NCBI GenBank assembly: GCA_010093635.1
Contig: MU006782.1
Coordinates: 674,487-738,486 of the forward strand
DNA: 64,000 bases
Reading direction: 5' to 3'
From: Massarina eburnea CBS 473.64
Lineage: Eukaryota > Ascomycota > Dothideomycetes > Pleosporales > Massarinaceae
Part shown: piece by piece, positions 12,185 through 23,870 of the stretch
How the letters are laid out: the number at the start of each line of letters is the position of its first letter
How positions within the stretch are numbered: the stretch's first letter is position 1
The notes under the pieces: model-generated
Databases searched by the model: none
Seen by the model: only the letters and a program-made list of their open reading frames with translations
Told to the model about the DNA's origin: nothing
Program-made: the position numbers and the translations under genes

Positions 12185-12619
12185 TGTGAATGTCTCTAAA
12201 TCCTGGGTGGATTGAGAAAGAGAATACAAAGAGGACTTTGGTTGTGAATTATATCTTTGATGTTTCACTGAACTGCATGTCGTCCTTCCGCTACGAGCAA
12301 GGATCGCCTTGGTCTAATCTATGGTATCGGTTTTAGTGGATGGAGATTGTGGGGCTCGGTGTATTTACCCACCCTGCAATTTCAATAAACACCAAGATCC
12401 TTATAGGTAACATGTGATGGTTGTTGATTTATAAGTCGGCCTTTCGAGAGTTTGTCTGCAGTACTATGATTAATATTCAAGGTAGGGCCGACTAAGTTTT
12501 CTATCTGTCCACTTTTTATCTGGAGATTACTTTCACCAGTACACATACCAAAACCAAGAGTAACATCTATGTAGAGTTACTCAGAGTGTCATCACGACTC
12601 CCAAAACACCACTTATTCC
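12185..12619. other. Intergenic, tandem minus-strand genes
   Basis: 435 bp between the SDR stop and the SnoaL-like start, both on the minus strand. It should hold the SDR 3' end and the SnoaL-like promoter. AT-rich; no further gene seen. Confidence 0.4.
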
Positions 12620-13600
12620 CTACGCCCCAGGAAACAAATTCACCGCCATCCTAACCTTCAACAAATCCCCCTTCAAAACCTCCTCTTTCTTCCCCTCCAA
12701 CTCCTCCGTATCCCACGTAACACTAACATACCTCCCACCAAGCCACTCTCTCCTCTCCTTGCCCACCCAAACCATCCAATCCGCCGCCAGCTCCGGCGTA
12801 TCAATAAGAACACCCCAAAAATCCTCAGACATACCAAACGCCAGCTCCGTCTGCACACCACCCGGATGCAACCCGATCACCACAATCCCATCTTTCGTCC
12901 TCGGCCCGTGGTCCTGGTCAATAAACTCGTTGAAACGGAGTAACGCGAGTTTGGACGAGGAGTACGCGGAGGAGTTGGGTGGGAGTATGTTGGCGCTGAT
13001 GGAGCTTATGTTGATGATAACTTTATGCGAGGAGCGAAGGAGGAGAGGGAGGAAAGCTCGCGTCATTAGATACACGCCCTTGAGGTTGACATTGTAATCT
13101 TTCCACCACTCCTCTGGATCCGTCTCAGTGAGAGGTTTGAATGCAGATAAGTATCCCGCGTTGTTGATTAAAATATCGATACGGCCGTCGAACGCTTCTG
13201 TTACGGCTCGCGCGGCTTCGTCGACGTTGGCGCGGTCCGTGACGTCGAGGTTGAGGGAGAGGATCTTGGGCTCGGGGCGTCCGGCTTCCTTTGCAGCAGC
13301 TTTCACTTCGTCAACGGTACCTTCGAGGGGGGAGCGGGCGCCGAGGATTATCCCGCTTGCGCCGGCTTTGGCGTAGGAGATTGCGGTGGCTTTCCCTAAG
13401 CCTTTGGAGGCTCCGGTGATGAGGACGGTCTTTCCATTGAGGTTGGTGCGGAGGGGGTCGATGGCTGGGAATGTGTCATGGTGGATTGTTTCGGTGAAGT
13501 TTGCGCCTATGGGGTGATCGATGAGTATGTGTTTACATGAATGGGACCTAGGTGTTCACTGACCAGAGTTCAAGTATTTCTGCCCCGGGTCTTGAGACAT
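12620..13600 (-). CDS. Short-chain dehydrogenase/reductase (classical SDR)
   Basis: Exon 1 is 37 bp (13600-13564) and exon 2 runs 13506-12620; intron 13507-13563 is 57 bp (GTCAGT...CCATAG). The product is 307 residues. The Rossmann cofactor motif is TGASKGLG (about residues 43-50), the acidic NLDVTD that helps bind the adenine follows, then NNAG (127-130), the catalytic Ser in INISSISAN (about 180), and the catalytic YSSSK (Tyr194, Lys198). A 42-residue N-terminal extension before the cofactor motif lacks a targeting signal that I can identify. It should oxidise or reduce an alcohol/ketone using NAD(P). The residue after the second strand does not let me decide between NAD and NADP. The substrate is unknown. 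The neighbours on both sides (SnoaL-like protein, Zn2Cys6 regulator) are on the same strand. Confidence 0.9.
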
Positions 13601-14463
13601 TTTTGTTCAAGTTGATGTAGCAGCCTAAGCCACGATCTTTTTCTAGGATAGGTTTTGGCTTGAAGTTTGTGATCAAGGTCACGAAGGACAAAGGGAGATA
13701 TAACGTTGATTTTTATTAAACAGAAGGAAAACTTTCTTCATAGTTTAGCTCATTATTAATCACCTCATTAGCTTTCCCCAGTTTTTGCACGATAAGACCG
13801 TTTTCCTCCTAGTTTTATAAGCTTTCACGACTTGCATGGGCCGCCCTGTTTTTTTTTGTGGGGTGGATCTATTCACGTGACTCGCCAGTTCACTGAAATG
13901 CCGAACATCCAATAACGAATATTTACCACCATGACAGTCATATTTGTAAAGTTTTATTATAACTATCTCTAATTTACAATCATTCAAAGTTTCCTCCAGC
14001 TGATATTGGCGACAGAATGGCGTCATTCGCCCCATCTCCCCATAACAGCTCCTTTTAGAAGTAAAATCGTCTTAACATTCACACCCCTCTCAACTGACGT
14101 AAGCGTCAATTATGACACAAAATCCGCCCACCAGCGTCAAATTTAAATTCGGACTGGTAGAGCATGGCAGGTGAGCGTGCGGTAGGAGAATTGACCCAAT
14201 ATTTCGGCACCTCCACTGAACTCTTCATTTCAATCTACCCGCAATTCGAATTCCTTGTTTCGAGCAATAATGCGGGAAAACGGTACGTTGGGTGGTGTGA
14301 AGACACGAATCGCGTTTAGAAAACCGAGAGAAGAATCGGGCGCTTTAATGATCTCGGATCGGCTGGAGAGATCGCTGTATGTCGGGGTGTGACAGTCCGA
14401 CGTCTCCATAAGCGACGAGAAATTGTTGATAGCGATGCGGTTCCGTAAGGGAACCTTTTAGTG
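13601..14463. other. AT-rich intergenic stretch
   Basis: 863 bp between the SDR start and the stop of the Zn2Cys6 factor. It is AT-rich with a poly-T run near 13850 and stop codons in all frames. It carries the SDR promoter and the 3' end of the factor. No gene recognised. Confidence 0.5.
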
Positions 14464-17400
14464 TCAACCTCCAGGCGCACCACTGCTTGCATCTTCTGCT
14501 GCAGCAACATTCCCAACCTCAAATGCGCTGTCTCCAAAATACAGCATGTCGTGCGGCAGATACTCCAGATCCCAAGGCATCATTTCGGGTCCGAGTATCG
14601 ACATATCTATTTCCTGTGAATCGATAACCATGTCTCCGAACGGTTGGTCGGACAGTGTGGGATAGTTCGCAAAGACAGGCGTGAAATCTGGCGGTACGGG
14701 TAGTTCTTGGTTCGGCAAAGTAGTTGCGGAACTGCGAGTATATGAAGTTGGTTGCAGCGGTGTTCTTGTATTGTTGGGAGAGGATGCGGAGAATGGCGAG
14801 TGGAGGTTGAGAAGAAGATCAGCGTCTGAGACCAATACAGGATCAGGCGTGGACATCGAATTCATGTTTTGAGTAGGTGGTGGTGGGGGCATTGTCGTTG
14901 GGTCGAATGAAGAAAAGGGCGCGAGAGTCGACATGGATGAGGGAGGCTCAAACTTGATCGTATGGTTTGACGGTAGCGATGCAGATGTAGGATGGCCAGT
15001 GGCGGTGGGCGGTCTTGGTAGGTTTTGTCTGCCATCGCGTGCGTTACTGTTCTCTGTCGAGTACATAACGGCGACATTTGTAGAAGGCGAGTTCATTGTG
15101 CCCGTAAGTGACCAACCGATGGCTGCGCGTGTTAGTGATTTTCGATAGAGCACTTGGGTAAACCGACCTTGGCTGGGATTCATAGGCGACCCAGGCATCG
15201 ATGTCTTGGCGCTCTTTCGTATTGCGGCGGAGATTTTCATGGCATCGACATCTGTCATGTTTTGCGCCGTAAGGTACGTGCCCCAGCTCAGCTTCCGCCG
15301 CCACCCTGGGCTAGTGAAGGATGGTTCAGGTCTCGGGGCTTCAAGCGCGCTCTCCATTTCCTCCCTTGTGTATAGCTCCGGATCGCCCACGCCCTTTGCC
15401 TTTTGTTCGAGAACTGTCAAGATATACTTCACCCCAGCCCAATGCGTCTCGAGCGACTTTAATGCGCGGTAGCATCGTTGGTAATTTTGATTTGCGGCTG
15501 TGGCAAGTAAGGTGTGCTTGGCGGCTTGTTTCTGCTCAAGCTCATTCGCCTGGCTGGGCGGTTCCTCGAAGGACATGTGGTCCAACGAGATGGCACCGTG
15601 GGCTGTTGAACTGCGGTATTTTGCTGGACTTGGGCTTGTAGGCCGAGAGTGAGGTTGAGACGAGGCTGAGTGTAGGACAGTTTCTTGGAGAAATGCGCAT
15701 GCAGCGATATAGATAGGTTGGCTAGACTGTTAGTATGAAAAGCAAGCAGATGTATGATTATACGTACCTGGTGAAAGGGTTGCCAGCACCAGTTTTTGTG
15801 TCTATCAGATCGGTAAAGGCCAAAATATCTGCGACCGTCTTCGCCGAGGACATGGACAACTCTCTGCTATTGCTCGATAGTGGCCGAGTGCTGCTCTCGA
15901 AAGTCTTGAGGAGGGTTGGCTGATACAGCAAGACTATCAAGGTATGGAACCAGCAATGAAGTAGGAGGAAGTTTGTGCCCTGGTCCATCTTCACATAGTG
16001 TTGGAAGTTGACGGCGTTGAAGTGAAGCTTTGGCGAGAGGTTCTGGTAGATGTCGGTTAGGTGATGCTCTAGCGTATCGAGTTGTTTCCTAAGATGGTCT
16101 GTTATATCTGAATTGTCTTTGATGCTATTCATAAGGTCAGTCACTCGGCCATAGAGATGCACGATTCGTATCAGAGGTGGGAACGGCAGTGGCCAGTCTG
16201 AAACGGGGTCGATTTCGTCCAGGGAAGGGAAGGAGATTTCAATGTCTTTGTCGCGCAGGGTAACGGGACGGCCTGTCCCCGAAGAAATGATGCGGTCGAG
16301 GAGGAATATGGCCCAAAAGGTGTCCTGACGCTCTCGCTCATTTGCACGCTGCTCTGCTTCCGCCGGGTCAGTGCTCTCTCTCCGGCGTGCTTCTGGCACT
16401 TTCTGCATGTAGCTGCGCCCCGCGACCGGATCTGTTTTCACAGACTTTGGGGCTGGGCCGTCGCGGCCTTCGTATCTTACACCTTCAAGGGTCTGCATGC
16501 CGAGATCCTGGGCCATCCGGATCGCAATGCCCAAGTACATCCACAGACCGCTGTCGCGATTGGCACCAAACTCATCGTACGCGAGCAGCAATGCGGCCTG
16601 GACTACAGCAACCGATGGACAGGGGAAGGAGTCGGGTATGGCCGACTTTGCTCTCTGGGCGAAGGCCTGGCCATACTCGGACGGTTGCATTCTGGGCGCC
16701 TCTTCCTTGGGCCTGTCGGGGTCGCCAGTGAATACGGGATGGGTAGAGAATCTGGCGGCAAGAGCGCACACGGCGTCCACCAGTATGGCGTCCACCTCCT
16801 TCCCTTCCAGGTCGCGCATGAAGCGCTCCCGCTGCAGAAAAGGGAAGTTGCAACCCAGGTGCACGAAGAACAGCTTGCAGAGATGGCTGATTAAGGGGCT
16901 TGGGGACATGGCCGACGTGTCATACAGGGGAATCTCGAGCGGCGTCTGGGCCTCGTTGCTCGGTGGCGAGCCTACAGAGGGCGGCTGGCCGGGCGAAGAT
17001 TCCAGTGCTTCGTTCATCAGCGCAGCTTCCTAGACGGGGTGAAGGCGGGGGGGACTCACGGTCTGAGGTGGTGTGGCCGGTCCCGTGCCTGCGGTGCGGG
17101 TCAGAAAGGAAGGAACCACCGTCTGAAGGAAAGAAGGGATGCAAGGAACCACCATCTGGAGGAAAGAAGGGAGGCAAGAAGGGAAACAACGTACTGCTTC
17201 CCGCGCACCTTGACCACCATCTGCTTGAAGCCCGGCATGATGGCCGTCGGGCCAAAGTAGCGGAAGTAGGGCATGCGGTTGCGCGTGCTCAGCGTCAACT
17301 CTCCCCCGGGGGGCATACCGGCATCGTCCTGCCTGTGCACCCTCCATGCGGGGGACGAGGCTAGGTTGCGCGACGAACCTGATCCACTACTGCGGGGCAC

Positions 17401-17809
17401 GGACGGCCGCTGCTGCTGCTGGGTCGCGGGTTCCTGTTTGACTCTCGCGGCAGTCGCGCTCGCGGTGGTGCTTTCCCGGCGCGCGCCGCCCTTCCTGCCG
17501 TCCCGCGTCGTCTCGGTCGGGCTGGTGTTTTCGTTTTCGTAGCCCTCGCACTTGTGCTTGTTCGCCAGGCAGGTGCCGCACACCGGCCGTTCGCCTGATT
17601 CGCCCGTCAGTGTCTATCTCTCCCCAAACGTACGGCCTGCCCAGAATGTATGTACCGGAACAGCGCGTCTTCTTCCTCCTGCATGTCAGACACGCGCTGT
17701 TGATGCGCCGCCGCTTTGCGTAGGGGCCGTCATGGTTCGTGACGAAGCGTATCGGCCGCGGCTGTGGGGGAGCATTCGCGGAGGCGGTCGAGGGCGCGCT
17801 GTTATTCAT
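14464..17809 (-). CDS. Zn2Cys6 fungal transcription factor
   Basis: Exons 17809-17656, 17594-17209, 17029-15768 and 15721-14464 total 3060 bp (1019 residues). Introns 17595-17655 and 15722-15767 have clear borders, and the latter has a perfect TACTAAC. The middle intron (17030-17208) is inferred: only a GTGCGC donor keeps phase with the CTAG acceptor, so that junction is less sure. The DNA-binding cluster is C40-x2-C43-x6-C50-x6-C57-x2-C60-x6-C67, a perfect Zn2Cys6 binuclear zinc knuckle, preceded by a basic KRRR. A Gln run follows. The fungal-specific regulatory domain lies about 220-550 (LCKLFFVHLGCNFPFL, AYDEFG, WAIFLLDRIIS, GRPVTLRDKDI). The C-terminal 300 residues are Pro/Ser/Thr-rich and acidic, consistent with activation. 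Targets unknown. It is divergent from ATP12. Confidence 0.85.
17110..17175. repeat. Two tandem 33-bp units inside a transcription-factor intron
   Basis: Positions 17110-17142 and 17143-17175 are near-identical 33-bp units (three mismatches by eye), rich in GGAA/AAGG. They sit within the inferred 179-bp intron of the Zn2Cys6 gene, whose other introns are 46 and 61 bp. The unit length is a multiple of three, and on the coding strand both copies stay open, encoding SSRWWFLASLL/SFRRWFL-like peptides. Confidence 0.85.
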
Positions 17810-18239
17810 TAACGGTTCGGGGGCGGGTGTTGTGAGCCGTCGTGGTGCTCATGCATCTGTGACGATCGATGAAGTGGGTCGGACGAGTCGACGACTGGGG
17901 GGATGGGGGATGGGGACGCGGGGCTCCAAAGACAGCCCAAGTCGGACGCGGGGAGGGCGGTGTGTGGTTGAACGTGCGGAATGTGATGCAGACGGCGGCG
18001 GGAGAATGCGCATGGTCACCGGGGCGGCTGGCAAGAGATGGATTTGTGGTGGCCGCTTCTCGGCGCCATACTGTGTGATCTGCTCGCAGGCCTGCAGCCG
18101 TTGCGGCGAGGAGGAAGCACATGCGTCCTTCTCCGCCCTTGTCCAGCGCCGCACTACGAACCGAGCGGCATCTGTCAAAAGTTTAACCATCACCGCCAGC
18201 CATCAGCGCCGCCGTCCAATGCAGCCACCGCGACCCACC
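17810..18239. promoter_or_regulatory. Divergent promoter between Zn2Cys6 factor and ATP12
   Basis: 430 bp separate the two divergent start codons, so both promoters must lie here. The stretch is GC-rich and open frames cross it on both strands, which is expected from composition alone. The ATP12 start has a textbook CCACCATGG context. No TATA box was seen. Confidence 0.55.
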
Positions 18240-19387
18240 ATGGTCTCAATTCGCCCTGCCCTTGCGGCCCTGAGGTTGTCGACGCCGTCGCGACAGCCTC
18301 TGCCCCGCGCGCTGCACCCAGGTCTGCACACGTCTGCCACGCGCTGTGCGACGCCGCTGCCGCACCCCTCCATCCCTGGTCCCCCGCCGGCGACGCCCAC
18401 GCCCGCCGCCTCAGATGCACTGGAACGGGTGGCGCGGAAGAGGAGGCAGGCGGAACTTTTGAGCCAGGCCCGCGAGGTGCGGAATGCACCCTCCAAGTCC
18501 AAGAGAATCCTGCAGAAGCGCTTCTGGAAGGACGTGTCTGTGACGGAGACGGAAGGTACCACGCACCACCGTGCCATCGCGACATACATCGGCTGATATC
18601 TGCAGACGGTCTCCAAGTATTTCTCGACGCCCGCCCCGTCCGGACCCCCGCCAAAGACATTCTCACGCTGCCCTCCTCGAAGCCCCAGCTCGCCACGGCC
18701 ATTGCGCTCGAGTGGGACCTGCTCCTCAGCGCGCAGCAGGCGCTCAAGACGCACCTGATACCCATGACGTCGCTGGCCTCTCGCGCGGTAGACATTGAAA
18801 TCGAAGACGCAGATGGGGAAAGTAGAGTGCGGGAGAACATCATTTCGATGATGATGCGCTACCTTGCCACGGACACGCTACTGTGCTGGGCGCCCGAGAA
18901 GGTGCTCCACGAGACCCCGCAGAACGGATTCACATTGCGCGAGACGCAGATCAAAATCGCGACACCCATCATCGCCTACCTGAACACGCACGTGTGGCCC
19001 GGCGTCGAGATAAAGCCGATCCTGGAGCCCGACAGCATTATGCCCGTGCCGCAGCCAGACATGACACAAACCGTGATACGCGGCTGGCTGACGGGGCTTC
19101 CGGCCTTCGAACTGGCTGGTCTGGAGCGCGCGGTGCTGGCATCCAAGAGCTTGCTGGTCGGCGTGCGGCTTGTTCACGAATGGAGCGAGGCTTTTGCGCA
19201 CGAGCGAAAGAGCACGGATGCCGGCCGCCGCTTCGGCATCGAAGACGCAGCAGAAGCAGCGAGCTTGGAGGTGAGGTGGCAGACACACCAGTGGGGCGAG
19301 GTCGACGACACCCACGATGTGGAAAAGGAGGACATGCGCAGACAGCTTGGCAGTGCCATTCTGCTCGTCAGCGGAGAGGCGGCGTGA
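18240..19387 (+). CDS. ATP12: Mitochondrial F1-ATPase assembly chaperone ATP12
   Basis: Exons 18240-18555 and 18606-19387; intron 18556-18605 (50 bp, GTACCA...CTGATAT...CTGCAG). The product has 365 residues. The N-terminus is Arg/Ser/Ala-rich without acids (RPALAALRLST..RQPLPRALH), as expected of a mitochondrial presequence. The conserved block KRFWKDVSVTETEDGLQVFLDARPVRTP is split by the intron after TE, and splicing restores it. Then follow LATAIALEWD, HLIPMTSLASRAVD, MMRYLATDTLLCW and IRGWLTGLPAFELAGLERAVLASKSLL, all hallmarks of ATP12. In yeast, Atp12 binds the F1 alpha subunit until it joins the F1 hexamer in the matrix. A longer frame on the plus strand from 18038 is an artefact of the GC-rich leader in another frame. 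An upstream in-frame ATG at 18219 is possible, but the context at 18240 is better. Confidence 0.95.
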
Positions 19388-19856
19388 CGAGTCAGTAGAG
19401 CGTAGTTGTTGTATAAAGCCATGTAAAGAAAAATGTACCAGTATCATTATTTGATTGCAGCCAGTCCGACGATGCCTTCACTAACCAGACCTACCTGAAG
19501 GGGGTTTTTTTTTTTGCTCCATCGCTGATTAAGCCATGCAGACATGTACATACAGAACTTTCGTGGAGTCTGGAGAAGATATGGGGCATGGCGATCGGGA
19601 GCTTATGTCATCCCAGGGGCGCACTTCCAACGCCTCTGATTGGGCGCAGGGCAGGTCGGGTGCCCCGCTGCTGTCTGATGTCAAGGCCAGCAATACGTTT
19701 GAAGGTAATACAGGAAGCTCCACGTCGCGCGTTGCACTAGATACACTGCATTCTTATACGGATGAAAGCTGTTTCTCGTAGAACGATATCTACCGCCAGC
19801 CCCGTCATTATTACACTGCCAACGTCTACGTCTCTCGGCCCGCGGGCGCGTGCGCC
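19388..19856. other. Intergenic stretch before the OSH gene
   Basis: 469 bp between ATP12 and the oxysterol-binding protein gene, both on the plus strand. It has a poly-T run near 19508 and an 81-codon plus-strand frame (19536-19781) without recognisable similarity. That frame is more likely leader or chance than a gene. The last 100 bp should hold the OSH promoter/5' leader. Confidence 0.45.
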
Positions 19857-22800
19857 ATGGAGTAAGTTACCCACATGCAGCCCCCGCAATGCGCCCACCA
19901 GATGATACGGCAATTGGAGACTCCAACGTATGCTGACCGCCCAGACATAAACGCTCCAAGTCGAACAGCGTCAAGAACCTGCTCGGCCGCGTCTCGTCGA
20001 AGAACGACGTCATCAGTGAGAACGACTCGAGCAGCAGCATCGCGCCCAGCTCCTCAGCTGTGTCGGTCAGTTCCCACCGCCCGCTCCACCACAGCGCCTC
20101 GACGAAGCACCGCGCACACCTCTCGACCAGCATGTCCACCGTGAATACGCAGGACGCCAACGCGCCGCCCGTATCGCCGAACCCCAACGTCGAACCCTCG
20201 TCGCTGTCGCCCACCACGTCGGGTGCATCGGTAGAGCAGTCGGTGCGGTTGTTCCGCGTCTTCGAGTCGCTGCGTCACGGCGACACGGCCGCCATCTCGA
20301 AGGCAATCCGGGAGCAGGCGGCCGACACCGACCAGAGCACCAACGCGCTCACGCTGCCGGGCAAGAGCGATGGCACGTCGATACTGCATCTGGCCGTCCA
20401 GTGTGCCGAGATTCCCGTGATCGAGTTCGTGCTGTCCAACGCGACTGCCGGCCCGGACTCGGTCATCGACATCAATGGCCGCGACCGGGACGGCAATACG
20501 GCGCTGCATCTGGCCGCCACCCTCGGCCGCACGCCCGTCGTGCGCATGCTGCTCGACCAGCCCGGCATCAATGACGCCATCACCAACTACAACGGCCAGA
20601 CGCCGCTAGACCTCGCCCGTACACCCGACATTTTCCAGGCGCTTCAGCTCGCCAAGTCCATCTTCATCGACACAAATGTGCGCCAGCTGCAGGAACATGT
20701 GGGCCTCAGCGACATGTCCGCGTTGGAGAAGCTGCTGCAGGATCCCAGGGTGAAGAGCACGATAGATGTAAATGGTGGCGAACTCGTGACGGATCCGGGC
20801 GTGACCGAGGCTGGAGGCACGCTGCTGCACGAGGCCGCGAAGAAGAAGGACGTCAAGCTGGCGCAGTTACTGCTGCTCAATGGGGCCGATCCGTTCCGAA
20901 GAGACCGCAGGGGAAAGCTGCCGCAAGACTACACCAAGGACGACCGCACGCGCGCTATCCTGAAGCGCTCGCCTGCCGCAGCTGCAGCCCAGCGCGGCAT
21001 CCAGGAGAAGACCATTCTCGCTGGAGCGGCCACGACACCCGGGGCTGCGCCAGATATGGGCGCGAAGGAGTCGCGCGAGATGAAGGGCTATCTCAAGAAG
21101 TGGACCAACTACACCACTGGCTACAAGCTGCGGTGGTTCGTGCTGGAGGACGGTGTGCTAAGTTACTACAAGCATCAAGGTGCATAAATCCATCACCATT
21201 CTATGAGACAATCGCTAATGGTAGTAGACGACACTGGCTCTGCGTGCCGCGGCGCCATCAACATGCGGATAGCCACGCTCTACATGGACCCGCAAGACAA
21301 GCAGCGCTTCGAAATCCAAGGCAAATCGTCTGTCAAATACCACCTCAAGGCCAACCACCAAGTTGAAGCGAAGAGGTGGTACTGGGCTTTGAACAACGCC
21401 ATCCAGTGGGCCAAGGACGAGGCTCGGGAAGAGGAAAGACAGCACAACCGAGAGCAAGAAATGCTAAAGCAGGCCAAGGCTGAACGCCTGGATAAACGAG
21501 CGTCGATAGCGGGCGATGCATTGGCCAGGTCTGACCTGCTGGACAAGCGAGCGTCTGTGGCGGGCGATGCATTAAGTCTCAACAGCTCCATGGTTGCAAG
21601 CCAAAGGCATCAATCGATGCCACCTTCCCTTGGCGTTCCCATGCTGAGCCAAGATACCGCATCGCGTTCCAATGTCAGCATGGCGGAGGATCCTGAAAGT
21701 AACTACGAGCCCAGTATGGGGGGTGGTGAAGTGGGGAGAATGGTCAGTCATGTGGGAACCGCTACTGTCGCGGGCGACGATGATGACGAATACAATGACG
21801 ATGATGCCAGCAGTCGGGAAGTGCGACCGAACAACAAAGATGCGTTCAACATCACTGCACAGTCTGCAAGACTCCAGCTAGACCTACTAGCCCAGGTCTC
21901 AACAGCTTTACAGTCAGAAAAGGACAAGAACCCTACCCTGCAAATATCGGACCCCACGATGGTTCAAGCGCTCGCATCGTATGAATCAGCGGTTGGGAAT
22001 CTAAAAGGTCTCATCGGTGACTTACTTCGAATATCGAGAGATCGCGATGCTTACTGGCAGTATCGGCTGGATCGTGAGGCGAATGTGCGTCGCATGTGGG
22101 AAGAGAGCATGGCCAAGGTCGCCAAAGACCAGGAAGAGCTTGAGACCCGTTTCGGTGAAGCCGAGACGAAGCGGAGGAAGGCGAAGCGTGCTCTCCGCGA
22201 GGCCTTGGAAGAGTACGACATGGATGACCACAAGCCGCCTCATGGTCTCGAAGATGAGTTTGTTGAGGCTGAGGAGGATCCGGCGCACGGAGAGAAGGCC
22301 AGTCTTAATTCGCAGGATCTGCGAAGAAAAGCTACTCTTGCCAACCTCGCTGCAGACATGTCTGCAGACGAATCAGAGGATGACGAGGAATTCTTCGATG
22401 CCGTGGGTGCTGGCGAGGTGGAGATAATCGAGATGCCTCCTACAAGTCCTGGTGTTGACACTACCGATGCACCACCACTAGAAGACGCAGGTTTGTATGA
22501 GAGCAAGCAGCAACAGATTGCGACAGCATTCATTGGATATGAAGATGGTCCTCGCGCAAAGTTCGCCATGGACGAGGACAATAGGCCAAAGATCTCTCTT
22601 TGGGTAAGTTTAAATCGCCGTTATAAAGTTGACATGTGCTGACGACATTACAGGCTATCCTCAAGTCTATGATTGGCAAGGACATGACCAAGATGACATT
22701 GCCTGTCTCCTTCAACGAACCAACCTCTCTTCTGCAACGTGTAGCAGAGGACATGGAGTACACTGATCTTCTTGATACCGCAGCCGAACGGGCCGATTCG

Positions 22801-23870
22801 ACCGAGCGTTTACTCTATGTTGCTGCATTCGCTGCTTCCGAGTACGCATCCACCATCGGACGTGTAGCCAAGCCTTTCAACCCTCTCTTAGGTGAAACAT
22901 ACGAGTACGCACGACCAGACAAGGGCTACCGATTCTTCATCGAACAAGTCAGCCATCATCCCCCAATCGGCGCAGCATACGCCGAGTCGGCGAAGTGGGA
23001 CTACTACGTACGTCCACGCCTACTTTTCCTTCTCTGATCAACAGCTAACAAACCCAGGGTGAATCTGCTGTGAAGTCGAAGTTCTACGGAAAATCCTTCG
23101 ACATTAACCCCCTCGGAACCTGGTTCCTGCGTCTCCGCCCCACCGCCACCGGCGGCAAAGAAGAACTCTATACTTGGAAGAAAGTGACATCCTCTGTCAT
23201 CGGTATCATAACGGGTAACCCAACTGTCGACAACTACGGAATTATGGAAATCAAGAACCATACTACCGGTGAAACGTGTCTTCTTGACTTCAAGGCGCGT
23301 GGCTGGAAGGCGAGCTCTGCATACCAGGTCGTGGGTAAAGTCCTCGATGCTGAGGGGAGAGTGCGCTGGAGTGTAGGCGGACGCTGGAACGACAAAATCT
23401 ATGCACGTTTCACGCCCGGATTTGAAGACGCCAATATCGAGAGTGGTGGTAAAGCATCCAAACACGACGACAACAAAGCCTTCCTTGTCTGGCAAGCCAA
23501 CTCCCGGCCAACAGGCATCCCCTTCAACGTCACGCCATTTGTAGTCACACTAAACGCTATCCCCGACAACCTCCGCAAAGTCGTTGCTACGACCGACACG
23601 CGTCTCCGTCCCGACCAGCGTGCAATGGAAGACGGCGAATACGACCTCGCAGCTACGGAAAAGAATCGCGTCGAAGAGAAACAGCGCGCGACTAGACGCA
23701 CACGCGAACAGGACGGAGAGGAATTTGCGCCAAAATGGTTTTCGAAGGGCAAGTGTGAGACGACAGGTGAAGAATTCTGGGAGTTTAATCACGAGTATTG
23801 GAAGATTAGGGAGGAGGTTGCTACGGGGAAGACAAAGTGGGAAGAACATGGATTGGAGGATATCTATTAG
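19857..23870 (+). CDS. Oxysterol-binding protein, Osh1/Osh2 type (ankyrin-PH-FFAT-ORD)
   Basis: Five coding exons: 19857-19861 (only ATGGA), 19945-21179, 21228-22603, 22654-23007 and 23058-23870; introns of 83, 48, 50 and 50 bp. Total 3783 bp gives 1260 residues. In order: a basic Ser-rich start (HKRSKSNSVKNLLGR); ankyrin repeats about 105-245 (GTSILHLAVQC, GNTALHLAATLGRT, GQTPLDLA) and again about 285-315 (GGTLLHEAAKKKD); a PH domain from about 380 (KGYLKKWTNYTTGYKLRWFVL) crossing the second intron; acidic coiled segments; a FFAT-like EFFDAVGA (about 801); and the lipid-transfer ORD from about 870 with the signature EQVSHHPP (969-976). Yeast Osh1/Osh2 share this architecture and move sterol/PI4P at ER contact sites through VAP binding to FFAT. 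The C-terminus is complete. Confidence 0.94.

Noticed and set aside
16342..17364. Several plus-strand frames of 100-178 codons
   Set aside because: All are opposite the Zn2Cys6 factor, whose regulatory-domain motifs are clear on the minus strand.
18038..18600. N-terminal part of a 449-codon plus-strand frame leading into ATP12
   Set aside because: The conserved ATP12 segment ending in TE before the intron is in a different frame, and splicing at 18556/18605 joins it to the conserved second exon. The longer frame only reads through the leader and intron.
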